In this document: in pieces, positions 49,108-57,456 of the stretch
Layout of the letters: each line of letters starts with the position of its first letter
How positions within the stretch are numbered: the first letter of the stretch is position 1
Assembly (NCBI GenBank): GCA_027415455.1
Contig: DAIBSV010000001.1
Span: forward strand, 1-62,799
Length of the DNA: 62,799 bases
Reading direction: 5' to 3'
Source: Nitrospirota bacterium
Lineage (GTDB): Bacteria > Nitrospirota_A > Leptospirillia > Leptospirillales > Leptospirillaceae
Made by a program: the position numbers and the translations under genes
Notes under the pieces: model-generated
The model's database searches: none
Seen by the model: only the letters and a program-made list of their open reading frames with translations
What the model was told of the DNA's origin: nothing

Positions 49108-50690
49108 GCCAGCGCCAGCTGTCGGTAGAAGAGGACGGCCGGATCAGGGTGCGTCTCCCCTACGGGGATCCTCTGGGAGAGACGTTCAAGAACATGATCG
49201 GCGCCTCCTGGGACCGGGAGGACAAAAGTTGGACCATCTCTCCGGCAAGCGCCCGGGATGTGCTGGCCGCGATCCGGCAGGCTCCCGATCTGTCGGAACA
49301 ACCGGCCGTCTCCGACATTCGTCGCTTGTCGGAAACGACGATGGACCGTTACCTCCTGAGTTTTTCCTCCACGCCGGGAGACGACCGACCGCTTGATCTG
49401 GCGATTCCGCTCCGTCCTTATCAGAAAGCGGCCGTCGACTACATCGAGCAGGCGGGAGGACATGCGATCCTGGGCGATGAAGATGGCATCGGAAAGACGG
49501 TCGAAGCCTTGGCGGCGGTGGAAGCGATGGAGCGCTATCCGGCGATCGTGGTCTGTCCGGGCATCCTTGTCGAATACTGGCGGGAGGAGACCCTCCGGGT
49601 CCTTCCCGCGCGGACGGTCGCCGCCTGGTATCAGCTGAAGGAGGAGACGCCGGATTGGGTCATCGTGTCCGAGGAGGCGGTCGGACGCGAGTGGACGGGT
49701 CTTCGGGGGAGAGGCTTTCGATCCGTTGTGCTGGATGGATCGAATGCGCCCTGGAAGTCGGGACAGGCCCGATGGGACGCGCTGAAGGAGATGGGCAAGG
49801 CGCCGGTGGCGATATGGATTGAACGGGGCGGCGAGACTGCGGAAATGCGGGCCTCTGAGATTATCGTTATTGACCGGATGAAGGAATTTGGGGACGAGAA
49901 GGGATACAAATTTCAGGAGATCCTTCAACGGGAAAGTCGGGAAAAGATCGACGCGATGTTGCGGGAACGATGTCTGATCGGGCGGACAAAACGCGATGTC
50001 CGGCGGGACATGCCGAGCGGTCCGGTCGAGACGGTGGTTCCCCTGAAGACGTTCGACAAGGAAAAATTCTCGCAGTATCGGGAATCCTGGAAAACGCTGG
50101 CGGGGTACGTTCAGGAGTGGCGGAAGGAACAGGCGTTCTTTCGCCGGGGAATCGCGTCGGAAAGTCAGGACCGGCATCCGGAATTTCTGGAACAACGGCG
50201 GGAGGTGGACCAGCGCCACATGCAACACATCTACCTCCGCATGCAGGATCTCCTGAACCTGTCGTACGACATGCGCCGGGAGGTCACGAATCGGTTTATC
50301 GTGGAGGTTGTCGAAAGACGCGGAGAAGAGATTGTGGTGGTCGTGCCGCCTTCTGATGTGGAGACCTGGAGGACAAGGCAGGGCGAACGGGTCATGACGC
50401 CGGACGACTATCTCGCCTCTCCGAGGAGCCTGGCGCACATTGTGCTGACGTATCGGGACACGGAAGGAACGGCGATCGGCAAGATCCGGCAGGGAGCCAG
50501 TCCCATGGCCAGGATCTGGCATCCGGCGACGGCCGGAACGCTGGAGGTCTCCTTGGCGCGTCGGGTCTCGCAGAAGGATCCGGAGGTGATCGAAAGCTGG
50601 ATGGCCGACACGATCAAGGCGCTCGAAACGCAGACGGTGACGATGGAAAAGGAAAAGGATTTTTCCTTGAGAAGAGCCTTCCGGCGGTGA
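49104..50690 (+). CDS. SNF2-like ATPase, degenerate and lacking the helicase C-domain
   Basis: 528 aa. N-terminal HARP-like segment (GASWDREDKSWTISP), then an SNF2-type first lobe: LRPYQKAAVDYIEQ, Walker A GDEDGIGKT, VVCPGILVEYWREE, and the SNF2 bridging RCLIGRTKRDVRRDMPSG. The DEAH-box position reads VVLDGSN, so hydrolysis is doubtful. The usual C-terminal helicase lobe is replaced by an unrelated 200-residue region. It resembles a reduced SMARCAL1-type layout. Confidence 0.72.
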   Translation: MSQRQLSVEEDGRIRVRLPYGDPLGETFKNMIGASWDREDKSWTISPASARDVLAAIRQAPDLSEQPAVSDIRRLSETTMDRYLLSFSSTPGDDRPLDLAIPLRPYQKAAVDYIEQAGGHAILGDEDGIGKTVEALAAVEAMERYPAIVVCPGILVEYWREETLRVLPARTVAAWYQLKEETPDWVIVSEEAVGREWTGLRGRGFRSVVLDGSNAPWKSGQARWDALKEMGKAPVAIWIERGGETAEMRASEIIVIDRMKEFGDEKGYKFQEILQRESREKIDAMLRERCLIGRTKRDVRRDMPSGPVETVVPLKTFDKEKFSQYRESWKTLAGYVQEWRKEQAFFRRGIASESQDRHPEFLEQRREVDQRHMQHIYLRMQDLLNLSYDMRREVTNRFIVEVVERRGEEIVVVVPPSDVETWRTRQGERVMTPDDYLASPRSLAHIVLTYRDTEGTAIGKIRQGASPMARIWHPATAGTLEVSLARRVSQKDPEVIESWMADTIKALETQTVTMEKEKDFSLRRAFRR

Positions 50691-50813
50691 GATCGGACAA
50701 ACTCGGGAGAAAAGACAAAACGATGGTAAGATTCGGAGGAAATCGGGATGAGAAAACGCAACGAGCGGTTTTCTTCACGTTTTTCTCGAAGTAAAAAAAC
50801 ACGGAGGCGGAGG

Positions 50814-52451
50814 ATGGCCGATCAGAATCTTAACAGGGAAGAACTGAAAAAGAAGGCGCAGGAAGCCAGCGAGCTCTTGGTGCGTTTTCTGAGCGGCGAT
50901 CTTCCGCCGACCATCTTGTCGGCGGACTACCTCACGGGGAACATGCCGATGAGCTTCGAGACCATTCTGGAGGGGTACAATCGCGCCAGGGAAGGAAAAA
51001 GCCCGAAATTTGTGAGAGGCATGGTGATCGACACGATCTCCCGGGATAAGGGAATGGCGGAGGTCGACGACAACGATAAAGGCGTCCACATCGAAATGGT
51101 GCGGAATCCGATGACCCACGACATGGAGGCGCATAAGCTCTATTGGGTGGATGAGCTTCGCCCGGAGATGCGGGAAGAGATCGAAAACATTCGGAAGAAG
51201 GTGACGGAAAAGACGGGAGTGGCCCCCGAACCCATCATCGACTTCACGCACCTGAACAAACAGATCTCGGATGATCGGGAGCGCATCGACGTCAAGAAGG
51301 AAAAGTCGGCAGAGCGGGAAACGCAGACGGGCACGTCGAAGGCTTCGGTGGCATCGTCAACCGACCCGGATCTGATGCTGCGGATTGCGGCCGAGGTTGG
51401 AAAGGCCTACCAGCGTTATAGGACCCTCAAGAACGACAAGGGGGCTCCGTCGAGTCCCGACGGCGGCAAAAAGGACGCAGGGTCAAGCAAAGTGGCCGAT
51501 GACATTCGGACGATGGCCAAAGACAAGCCGGCGACCCTTCTGGATCTTTTTAACGATCTGATGCGCGCGTTGAGTTCGTTTGTGCGTGGTATCTATGACC
51601 GAACCATTTTGGGGACGGCAAAGGGGCTCAGCGCCATGGCCGAAAAGCCAGGGATGACAAGAGTTGTCATTGGCGCTGCCGGGATCTTGGCAGGAGCGGC
51701 CGGCGGCTTCGTGGAGCATCTCGCATTCTCGCACGATGTGCACCGGATGTTGGCGGATATAGCCGAGACGAACAAGATGGAATGGCATGCGATGGAAACG
51801 CAGGTGGCCAATCATTTATCGCCGCAGGCGCCGCCTGGTGTGGCGCACCCGGTAGGTCATGAAACCCTGGTGCATCATGCGCCCGTCTCTCACCACCCGG
51901 TCCATGAATCCCCCCATCACGCGACTCCTCATGTCGAGCATGCCGTGGATCCGTTCTCGAAAGCCCCGAACCTCATGGAGGTGGCCAGGATGCACGGACT
52001 GACGGAACATGAGCTGGCGGACCGTTTGGGAAGCCACGATCCGGCGGTCATCGGCGGAATCGAGAAGGCGATTTATCACGCGAGGGAGCTGGGCATGAGT
52101 CCGGAGAGATTTTATTTTCCGAACCCGGAAACCTATCCGGATCAAGGCTCCATTCATGGGGTTGTCCAAGGCGTGTACGGCCATACGGCGACAATCTACG
52201 AGAGGGAGGCGGGCCGGATTGCCATTGCCCATTTCGACCATCCGCTTCCATCCTATGCCGTGGGAAGTCATATCGATGCGCTTGTCGGTCCCGATAGAAT
52301 TGCCCATAATGTCCCTGATGTGGTGGATCCGTCAAACACAATCGATATGCAGATTTTGGCCGACAACCACGAAAAAACGGCGGAAGATCTTTTGAAGCAG
52401 GAGTACGGAAACGATTTGGGCAATCAGGCCGCCAAATCGCTGAGGCGATAG
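50814..52451 (+). CDS. Hypothetical protein with membrane span and His-rich linker (545 aa)
   Basis: Order: charged helical N-terminus, a segment RVVIGAAGILAGAAGGFVEH that may span the membrane (about residue 282), a His/Pro-rich linker with about 14 histidines in 40 residues (HHAPVSHHPVHESPHH), then a C-terminal domain with VVQGVYGHTATIYEREAGRIAIAHF. GGAGG sets the start. No family recognised. The His-rich part could bind metal. Confidence 0.66.
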   Translation: MADQNLNREELKKKAQEASELLVRFLSGDLPPTILSADYLTGNMPMSFETILEGYNRAREGKSPKFVRGMVIDTISRDKGMAEVDDNDKGVHIEMVRNPMTHDMEAHKLYWVDELRPEMREEIENIRKKVTEKTGVAPEPIIDFTHLNKQISDDRERIDVKKEKSAERETQTGTSKASVASSTDPDLMLRIAAEVGKAYQRYRTLKNDKGAPSSPDGGKKDAGSSKVADDIRTMAKDKPATLLDLFNDLMRALSSFVRGIYDRTILGTAKGLSAMAEKPGMTRVVIGAAGILAGAAGGFVEHLAFSHDVHRMLADIAETNKMEWHAMETQVANHLSPQAPPGVAHPVGHETLVHHAPVSHHPVHESPHHATPHVEHAVDPFSKAPNLMEVARMHGLTEHELADRLGSHDPAVIGGIEKAIYHARELGMSPERFYFPNPETYPDQGSIHGVVQGVYGHTATIYEREAGRIAIAHFDHPLPSYAVGSHIDALVGPDRIAHNVPDVVDPSNTIDMQILADNHEKTAEDLLKQEYGNDLGNQAAKSLRR

Positions 52452-52467
52452 AAAAGAGGATCATACG

Positions 52468-52971
52468 ATGTCAATTCTGTTCAAGGAAAACGGATTTCCG
52501 CAGGGGATTACCGATATCATCAACAGCTACGCACGCTCAAAAGATATCGAGGTGATCACAAATGGAATCAAGCTGGAGAGATTCTTTCTCTCGGTGGCGC
52601 GGAATGTGACAGCGCTGGTGCAGGATGTCGAGCTGGTGCACCCGAGAGACGAGATGACCCAGGACGAGAAAAATGAACATTTTTATCTCTTGGGATGGAA
52701 CCTCGTGACGAGAATTACAGAAACGATCGAGCGGGTCATCGCCAATTTTGCGCCGGTCAAGGGAGATCCGGCAAGCATTCCCAACCGGATTATCCTTCCA
52801 GGAAAATTCATCGACGGATACGGCGAGGAGGGCTACGGGTTCAGTCTGGCGCGACGCTCGTTCGGAGCCTATAGCCTCATGAAAGGCATCTCGCCGGGAT
52901 CGGTGGCGTGGTATCTCGGGGGCATCTATCGTCTGGAATACAAGAGAAAAATCAAGGCCATGAAGGAATAA
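52468..52971 (+). CDS. Hypothetical protein (167 aa)
   Basis: Helical protein (FFLSVARNVTALVQDVELV, NLVTRITETIERVIANF) with a compact C-terminus. AGAGGA precedes the ATG. Lies between two larger unknown genes of the plus-strand block. No family recognised. Confidence 0.65.
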   Translation: MSILFKENGFPQGITDIINSYARSKDIEVITNGIKLERFFLSVARNVTALVQDVELVHPRDEMTQDEKNEHFYLLGWNLVTRITETIERVIANFAPVKGDPASIPNRIILPGKFIDGYGEEGYGFSLARRSFGAYSLMKGISPGSVAWYLGGIYRLEYKRKIKAMKE

Positions 52972-52991
52972 CGACACAAAGGAGGACGACC

Positions 52992-54044
52992 ATGGCAAAG
53001 GCAGAGATCGACGTTGGCACCATCGAAGGACCCGGGGGAAAGGTCACCGTGGTTCCCGTGTACCCGGACAACGACGACGAAGTGCTCTCGGGAACACCAC
53101 TCTACAAGATCAGCGCGGACCTGTTTCTGTCGGATGAAACCGGTCAAACGCTGACACTTCGGGACACGGTTCTCGACGGCACGGCGGCGAAGCGCCTGAT
53201 CGACCATGCCAGAGGCATGGTGATGATGGACAATCAGGAGATGAAAGCCAGAGCCGGCGAAACCCCAGACTCTCCGGGGCTGGGCACGCCGATGACCGAA
53301 AAGGCAAGGGCAAAGACACCGAATCCCGATGCGGACCACGATTTTGTGGAGCGCTATTTCAATACGGTCAAGAGGATGTCGGTCATCGACATCCTGTCGA
53401 ACGATTCCAGGGAAATCGTGGACGAGATCGACAAGACGCTGGTGGATCTGAGCCCCGACCAGGCGGACAAGGTTCAGCGCCTGCTGGACCAGAAAAACAC
53501 CTGGGAATCGCTCGATCAGTTTTTGCAGGTCAACCGTCGCCCGGTTGAAGATGAATACACGAATATGCTCAAAGAGATCGACGCCATGCCCCACGACAAG
53601 AAAATCGCCACAGCCTTGGCGATCGCGGAGCGGCTGGAGGAAGAGGCCAAGCTACATCGGGCGGCCGGCAAAGAAATGATGGAAGCCATGGTCGCAAAGA
53701 ACGGGAAAGAGCTTGTGGATAGAGACGATCTCTCCTCGCTTCCCGAAAACGTCATGAAGGGAATCAAGGAGTACCCTCCGGATTTCCAGGCCGACATTCT
53801 GGCGAAGATCCCGAACATGCTGGAGGAAGAATCGTCCATGCTGAAAGACTTTGCGACAGAACTGTCGAAGGCCGACGCGAAGGAAACGGGAGCGGGACAT
53901 CTGCGCTCGAGCGCGAAGTTGGCCGAAAACGGCAAAACGATGCAGTCGCGTGGCATGGCAAAAATGCGGGAAGGACTGGGGCAGATGTTCAACATGAATC
54001 TGGGAGAAGGGGGCGCCAATCCCACCCCACGCAGGAGACGGTAG
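52992..54044 (+). CDS. Hypothetical helical protein (350 aa)
   Basis: Short beta-rich N-terminus (VTVVPVYPDNDDEVL), then long helical regions (KKIATALAIAERLEEEAKLHRAAGKEMMEAM) and a basic Pro/Arg C-terminus. AAGGAGG sets the start. Five bases from the pilin gene. No family recognised. Confidence 0.66.
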   Translation: MAKAEIDVGTIEGPGGKVTVVPVYPDNDDEVLSGTPLYKISADLFLSDETGQTLTLRDTVLDGTAAKRLIDHARGMVMMDNQEMKARAGETPDSPGLGTPMTEKARAKTPNPDADHDFVERYFNTVKRMSVIDILSNDSREIVDEIDKTLVDLSPDQADKVQRLLDQKNTWESLDQFLQVNRRPVEDEYTNMLKEIDAMPHDKKIATALAIAERLEEEAKLHRAAGKEMMEAMVAKNGKELVDRDDLSSLPENVMKGIKEYPPDFQADILAKIPNMLEEESSMLKDFATELSKADAKETGAGHLRSSAKLAENGKTMQSRGMAKMREGLGQMFNMNLGEGGANPTPRRRR

Positions 54045-54049
54045 TCATC

Positions 54050-54529
54050 ATGCGATCTGTGGTTCGATGGAACGATCGGGGCGAGGCCCAACTTCTCCAG
54101 CTCTCGATCTACCTGGTCATTTCGGCGATGCTGGGCGTCATGGCCTTCCATTTCGTGCGCCCCATGTTTCACGGGGCCCACGTGACACAGATGGAAACGG
54201 TCGTCAACAACCTGCGGACGGCGGCGGGAAACTATGCGGAGGTCAACGGAAGTTACGGCAACATTTCCTGCGCGACTCTCCAGAACGCGGGATTGTGGCC
54301 GCCGAACGGATGTAATGGTCCCGTCGGGGGGGTGACGATCTCCGACGAGGGGAACCCGTCGATCACGATATATCCCAATACGGGAACGACATCGCAATAT
54401 GTGATCAACATTCAGCTGACAGCCGGTGGAAATTACGGTTTGCCGGATTTCCAGGCGATGTGCAACATGTTCTATAACTACACCGAATCCTGCACTCCCA
54501 CCCCGAGCGGCGTCACCCTCGTTTTCTGA
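54050..54529 (+). CDS. Type IV pilin-like protein (PilS-like)
   Basis: 159 aa. Short charged leader MRSVVRWNDRG then EAQLLQLSIYLVISAMLGVMAFHFV, the long N-terminal hydrophobic helix of type IVb pilins; cleavage after Gly11 is suggested. The globular domain has NLRTAAGNYAEVNGSYGNISC and four cysteines, with an LPDFQAMCNMFYN end. R64-type PilS proteins show this layout. It lacks a neighbouring prepilin peptidase here; the distant gspD could form the pore. Confidence 0.72.
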   Translation: MRSVVRWNDRGEAQLLQLSIYLVISAMLGVMAFHFVRPMFHGAHVTQMETVVNNLRTAAGNYAEVNGSYGNISCATLQNAGLWPPNGCNGPVGGVTISDEGNPSITIYPNTGTTSQYVINIQLTAGGNYGLPDFQAMCNMFYNYTESCTPTPSGVTLVF

Positions 54530-54554
54530 CCCTCCTTTTTCTCCTTGAGAGTCG

Positions 54555-54575
54555 GCCCGCCTTTTCGGCGGGCTT
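54555..54575 (+). terminator. Hairpin after the pilin gene
   Basis: GCCCGCC/GGCGGGC stem with a TTTT loop. It has only two T after the stem because the next promoter's -35 begins there. Confidence 0.55.
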
Positions 54576-54603
54576 GACTTATCACGTTGTTGGTATATAT
54601 AAT
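54574..54603 (+). promoter_or_regulatory. Promoter of the exonuclease-dinG operon
   Basis: TTGACT, 18 bp, TATAAT in a TA tract; the -35 directly follows the hairpin. Confidence 0.8.
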
Positions 54604-54675
54604 GTATATAAATTCGGACAAAAGAAAAAAGGACGTGAGAGGAACGGTAGGATAGGCAAAAAGGAGGGCGAAAAC

Positions 54676-55962
54676 ATGACGACAGAAGCGGAGATGATGG
54701 AGGCCATAGGCCGTCTTCCCCAGGCGCAGCACATCTATCAGGACGATGCGGTGGCGTGGGTTCGGGAGATCCTGAAGCAGAAATCCGGGCTGTCCCCGAA
54801 GCGCCACATCGAGAGGCTGGCCGGAATTTCGGGATCGGAAATCGGGGCAGCCGTTGGAACGCGCTCCGGCATGTCGACCTTCGATTTTTTCGGAGCGTCC
54901 GACAAGACGATCGTCCAGACGAAGCTCCTGCGGGTGCCTCCCTCCGTCCCCAATGCGGCGATGAGCCGGGGACGCGTCATGGAAAGCGTCGCCCGGCAGA
55001 TGTTCCACGAAACCTACTCTCCGGAACCCGATGCGGAAGCCATGACCGCCATTACCTCCTTCAAGGGCACAGACGAGATGCCGTGGCTGATCGGAACGCC
55101 GGACGAAATCGTGAAGATGGGAGGGCGCCGGATCCTGATCGACTACAAGGTGCCGGGGGATGCCTCGCTGATGACGGAGGTCTCATTTGGATACAAGGCA
55201 CAGCTTCACCAGTACGGACTGGTGGCCGCACAGTGCGGATTTCCCATCGACGACTACTATCTCTGCGTTCTGGACTATAAAAACTGGAAAGTGAACATGC
55301 TCCGGGCCTCGAAGTCCCCCGAGCTTGAACGGATCATCATCGAAACGGGAAACGACCTCTGGTTCAACTATGTGTTGGCGGGACGGATTCCGGAGCGCGA
55401 CTTCACGGTGACGGAAAAGGCCTCCATCGATCCGGAAACCGAAGAACTGGCCCGAAACATCTCCTGTTTGACCGCCGGCAACAAGCGTCTCGCGGAGGCG
55501 ATCAAGAACCGGAAAAAGATGTTGGGAGAGCAACTCGGCCCGGAGAACGGAGGAAAAAGGATCGACACCCCCATTCACAACGTCACCATCGCGACGGAAT
55601 TCGACGAGGAGCGGGTGGCCGAATGGGCGGAAACGGCGGGTCTTCCGGAGGAAGCCTGGAAGAAGGATGGAGACGGGTTCGACATGGAGAAGGTGATGGC
55701 GCTGGCCACCAAAGCCGGAATCGATCTCTCGACCGCCAAAAAACAGGTGTTGGATCCTGACAGGGTGATGACCCTGCTGACCGAGCGGGGCATGGATCCG
55801 TCCGCTTTCAAGTCGGTGACGGTCCGGTTCAACGAAAAAAAGAAAAATGCGGACTACCGCGAGGATGTGGTATGGCAGACCGTCTCGAAGGTCATCGTGT
55901 CGACGCCCGAAGAAGAGCCGCCGGCTCCCGAAGTCGACAGACCCTCCTTCCTCAAGCGCTGA
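54676..55962 (+). CDS. YqaJ/lambda-type viral exonuclease
   Basis: 428 aa. Residues about 45-230 follow the YqaJ pattern: GISGSEIGAAVGTRSGMSTFDFF, RGRVMESVARQMFHE (Glu), IGTPDEIV (Asp), ILIDYKVPG (Asp-x-Lys) and YKAQLHQYGLVAAQCG (Gln). These are the PD-(D/E)xK active-site parts of a recombination exonuclease. An extra ~200-residue C-terminal region has no match recognised. AAGGAGGG sets the start. It would resect dsDNA ends for annealing. Confidence 0.83.
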   Translation: MTTEAEMMEAIGRLPQAQHIYQDDAVAWVREILKQKSGLSPKRHIERLAGISGSEIGAAVGTRSGMSTFDFFGASDKTIVQTKLLRVPPSVPNAAMSRGRVMESVARQMFHETYSPEPDAEAMTAITSFKGTDEMPWLIGTPDEIVKMGGRRILIDYKVPGDASLMTEVSFGYKAQLHQYGLVAAQCGFPIDDYYLCVLDYKNWKVNMLRASKSPELERIIIETGNDLWFNYVLAGRIPERDFTVTEKASIDPETEELARNISCLTAGNKRLAEAIKNRKKMLGEQLGPENGGKRIDTPIHNVTIATEFDEERVAEWAETAGLPEEAWKKDGDGFDMEKVMALATKAGIDLSTAKKQVLDPDRVMTLLTERGMDPSAFKSVTVRFNEKKKNADYREDVVWQTVSKVIVSTPEEEPPAPEVDRPSFLKR

Positions 55963-56504
55963 TTTTCTGGGGAAGCCTCATCCTTTCGGGATGTGTGTCG
56001 GTGGGATCCTGGCCGGGTCCCATCTCCGGATTGACGACGCCGGAAGAGTACCACGTGTCCGAACCCACCTTTTGGCGGGGGATTGTCCGGACGGTGAGGG
56101 ACCTGCACATGAAAATCATTCGGTCGGACCCTCAAAAAGGCCTGTTGATCGTGGGACCGTATGCCGGACCGGTTGGCGTCAGCCTCAATCCTTTCAACCA
56201 GATCAAGAGGCGGCGGGCCTTCTTCCTGATCCGGGCCTTCCGTCTCGTCGTCCCCGGACAGGCGGTCCGAAATAGCCAGACGGGAATCGAGGGGTTGACG
56301 GTGCGTGTCGGCGTTCGTTTCGAGCATCGCGGGGTCAAAGACATTTACTGGCATCGGGATGATGTGTCTCTTTTGCATCCGCTCCGGCATCATCAGGCTC
56401 ACAAGCTGGCCCTCTGGATGAAACAGCAGATTTACATGGGAGTGGCCCGGGAGCTCCAGATGGAAACCATGACGTTCCCCTCACAAAAAAGGAAAGGGTC
56501 GTGA
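55872..56504 (+). CDS. Lipoprotein of unknown function (210 aa)
   Basis: Long basic leader, then ALIFWGSLILSGC with the lipobox. GAGGA lies six bases before the ATG, which is inside the exonuclease gene, giving a 91-base overlap; a later start is possible. The mature part has VRFEHRGVKDIYWHRDDVSLLHP. Followed by an exported gene in GTGA overlap. Confidence 0.62.
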   Translation: MADRLEGHRVDARRRAAGSRSRQTLLPQALIFWGSLILSGCVSVGSWPGPISGLTTPEEYHVSEPTFWRGIVRTVRDLHMKIIRSDPQKGLLIVGPYAGPVGVSLNPFNQIKRRRAFFLIRAFRLVVPGQAVRNSQTGIEGLTVRVGVRFEHRGVKDIYWHRDDVSLLHPLRHHQAHKLALWMKQQIYMGVARELQMETMTFPSQKRKGS

Positions 56505-56986
56505 TCGAAAAAACGGGAAAAGTGTTAGGGAGTGCCGTCGTGATGCTTTTTGCCGCCAGCACGCTCGCCGGAGCGACGACGGAAGAGGAGATCAAAAAAG
56601 AAATGAACATGACCGAAGCCCAGGTCCGCAGCGATTCTCAGAAAATGGCGGGGTGGCCTGTGGCGGCTCACTCGATCATCCATACAAAGGAAACGGATAT
56701 TCTCGTGCAGTCCATGTCGCCCAATGGCAATGGACCGTTCATCCGGGCCTATATCCGGAAAGACAACAAGAAGGTCATCGGCATGGCCTTCGCCCGCATG
56801 ACGGTCTTCCCGAATCTGAACGCCATGGCGCTTTACATGGCGCCGTTTCTTCCCCATCAGATCGATCCCCACTTCAAAAAATCGCGTTTCGTGTTCGTTG
56901 TGGACTGGACAGATCAAACGATCTCGGGACGCATGTATTTTCCCCAGCTGATCCCGGATGGCTTCTCGCCAGATAAAATCCGCTAA
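56501..56986 (+). CDS. Exported protein of unknown function (161 aa)
   Basis: GTG start overlapping the previous stop. Signal peptide IEKTGKVLGSAVVMLFAASTLAGA. The mature part has FIRAYIRKDNKKVIGMAFARM and VDWTDQTISGRMYFP. Pairs with the lipoprotein before it. No family recognised. Confidence 0.66.
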   Translation: MIEKTGKVLGSAVVMLFAASTLAGATTEEEIKKEMNMTEAQVRSDSQKMAGWPVAAHSIIHTKETDILVQSMSPNGNGPFIRAYIRKDNKKVIGMAFARMTVFPNLNAMALYMAPFLPHQIDPHFKKSRFVFVVDWTDQTISGRMYFPQLIPDGFSPDKIR

Positions 56987-56999
56987 GAAAGGAAAAAAA

Positions 57000-57410
57000 A
57001 TGAACATCAACGAATTTCCCCCGCGAACGATTGATCCACGGTGGTTTTCGCACGGCTGTCCGGAATGTGGCGGCCAGGTGTATCGGGACAATTTTGACGG
57101 GCGCATCGTCTGCAAAAACGGGCATACGCTCGCCCACGTGAAAATGGTGGGGGAGATTTTGATGGATAGTGTCGAGAAGTCCTGCAAGGAGGAAATCTCG
57201 TGGAAAATAAAATTCGAGAACATGCTTGAGGACATGAGTGTCACGCGGGAGGTTGTGGCCAGAACACTGGGCATTGCCCGATCGACGCTGTACGAATATT
57301 TGAAAGACGAAGGGAAAACCGAGGAAATGGTCAAGACCTTCATCGCCAGCGTCGACAACCGGTCACTGACGCTGATGGCCAAAAAACATCGGGGACAACA
57401 AAAACAATAG
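57000..57410 (+). CDS. Zinc-ribbon plus helix-turn-helix protein
   Basis: 136 aa. CPECGGQVY...VCKNGH forms a zinc ribbon (about 20-42); the C-terminal half has TREVVARTLGIARSTLYEYLKDEG, a clear HTH. GAAAGGA precedes the ATG. Probable DNA-binding regulator or replication accessory in front of dinG. Confidence 0.78.
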   Translation: MNINEFPPRTIDPRWFSHGCPECGGQVYRDNFDGRIVCKNGHTLAHVKMVGEILMDSVEKSCKEEISWKIKFENMLEDMSVTREVVARTLGIARSTLYEYLKDEGKTEEMVKTFIASVDNRSLTLMAKKHRGQQKQ

Positions 57411-57456
57411 AGCCGTTGGCTGTCGTTTTTCCTCTTCTTGCGCTAGGAAGCCCCTT

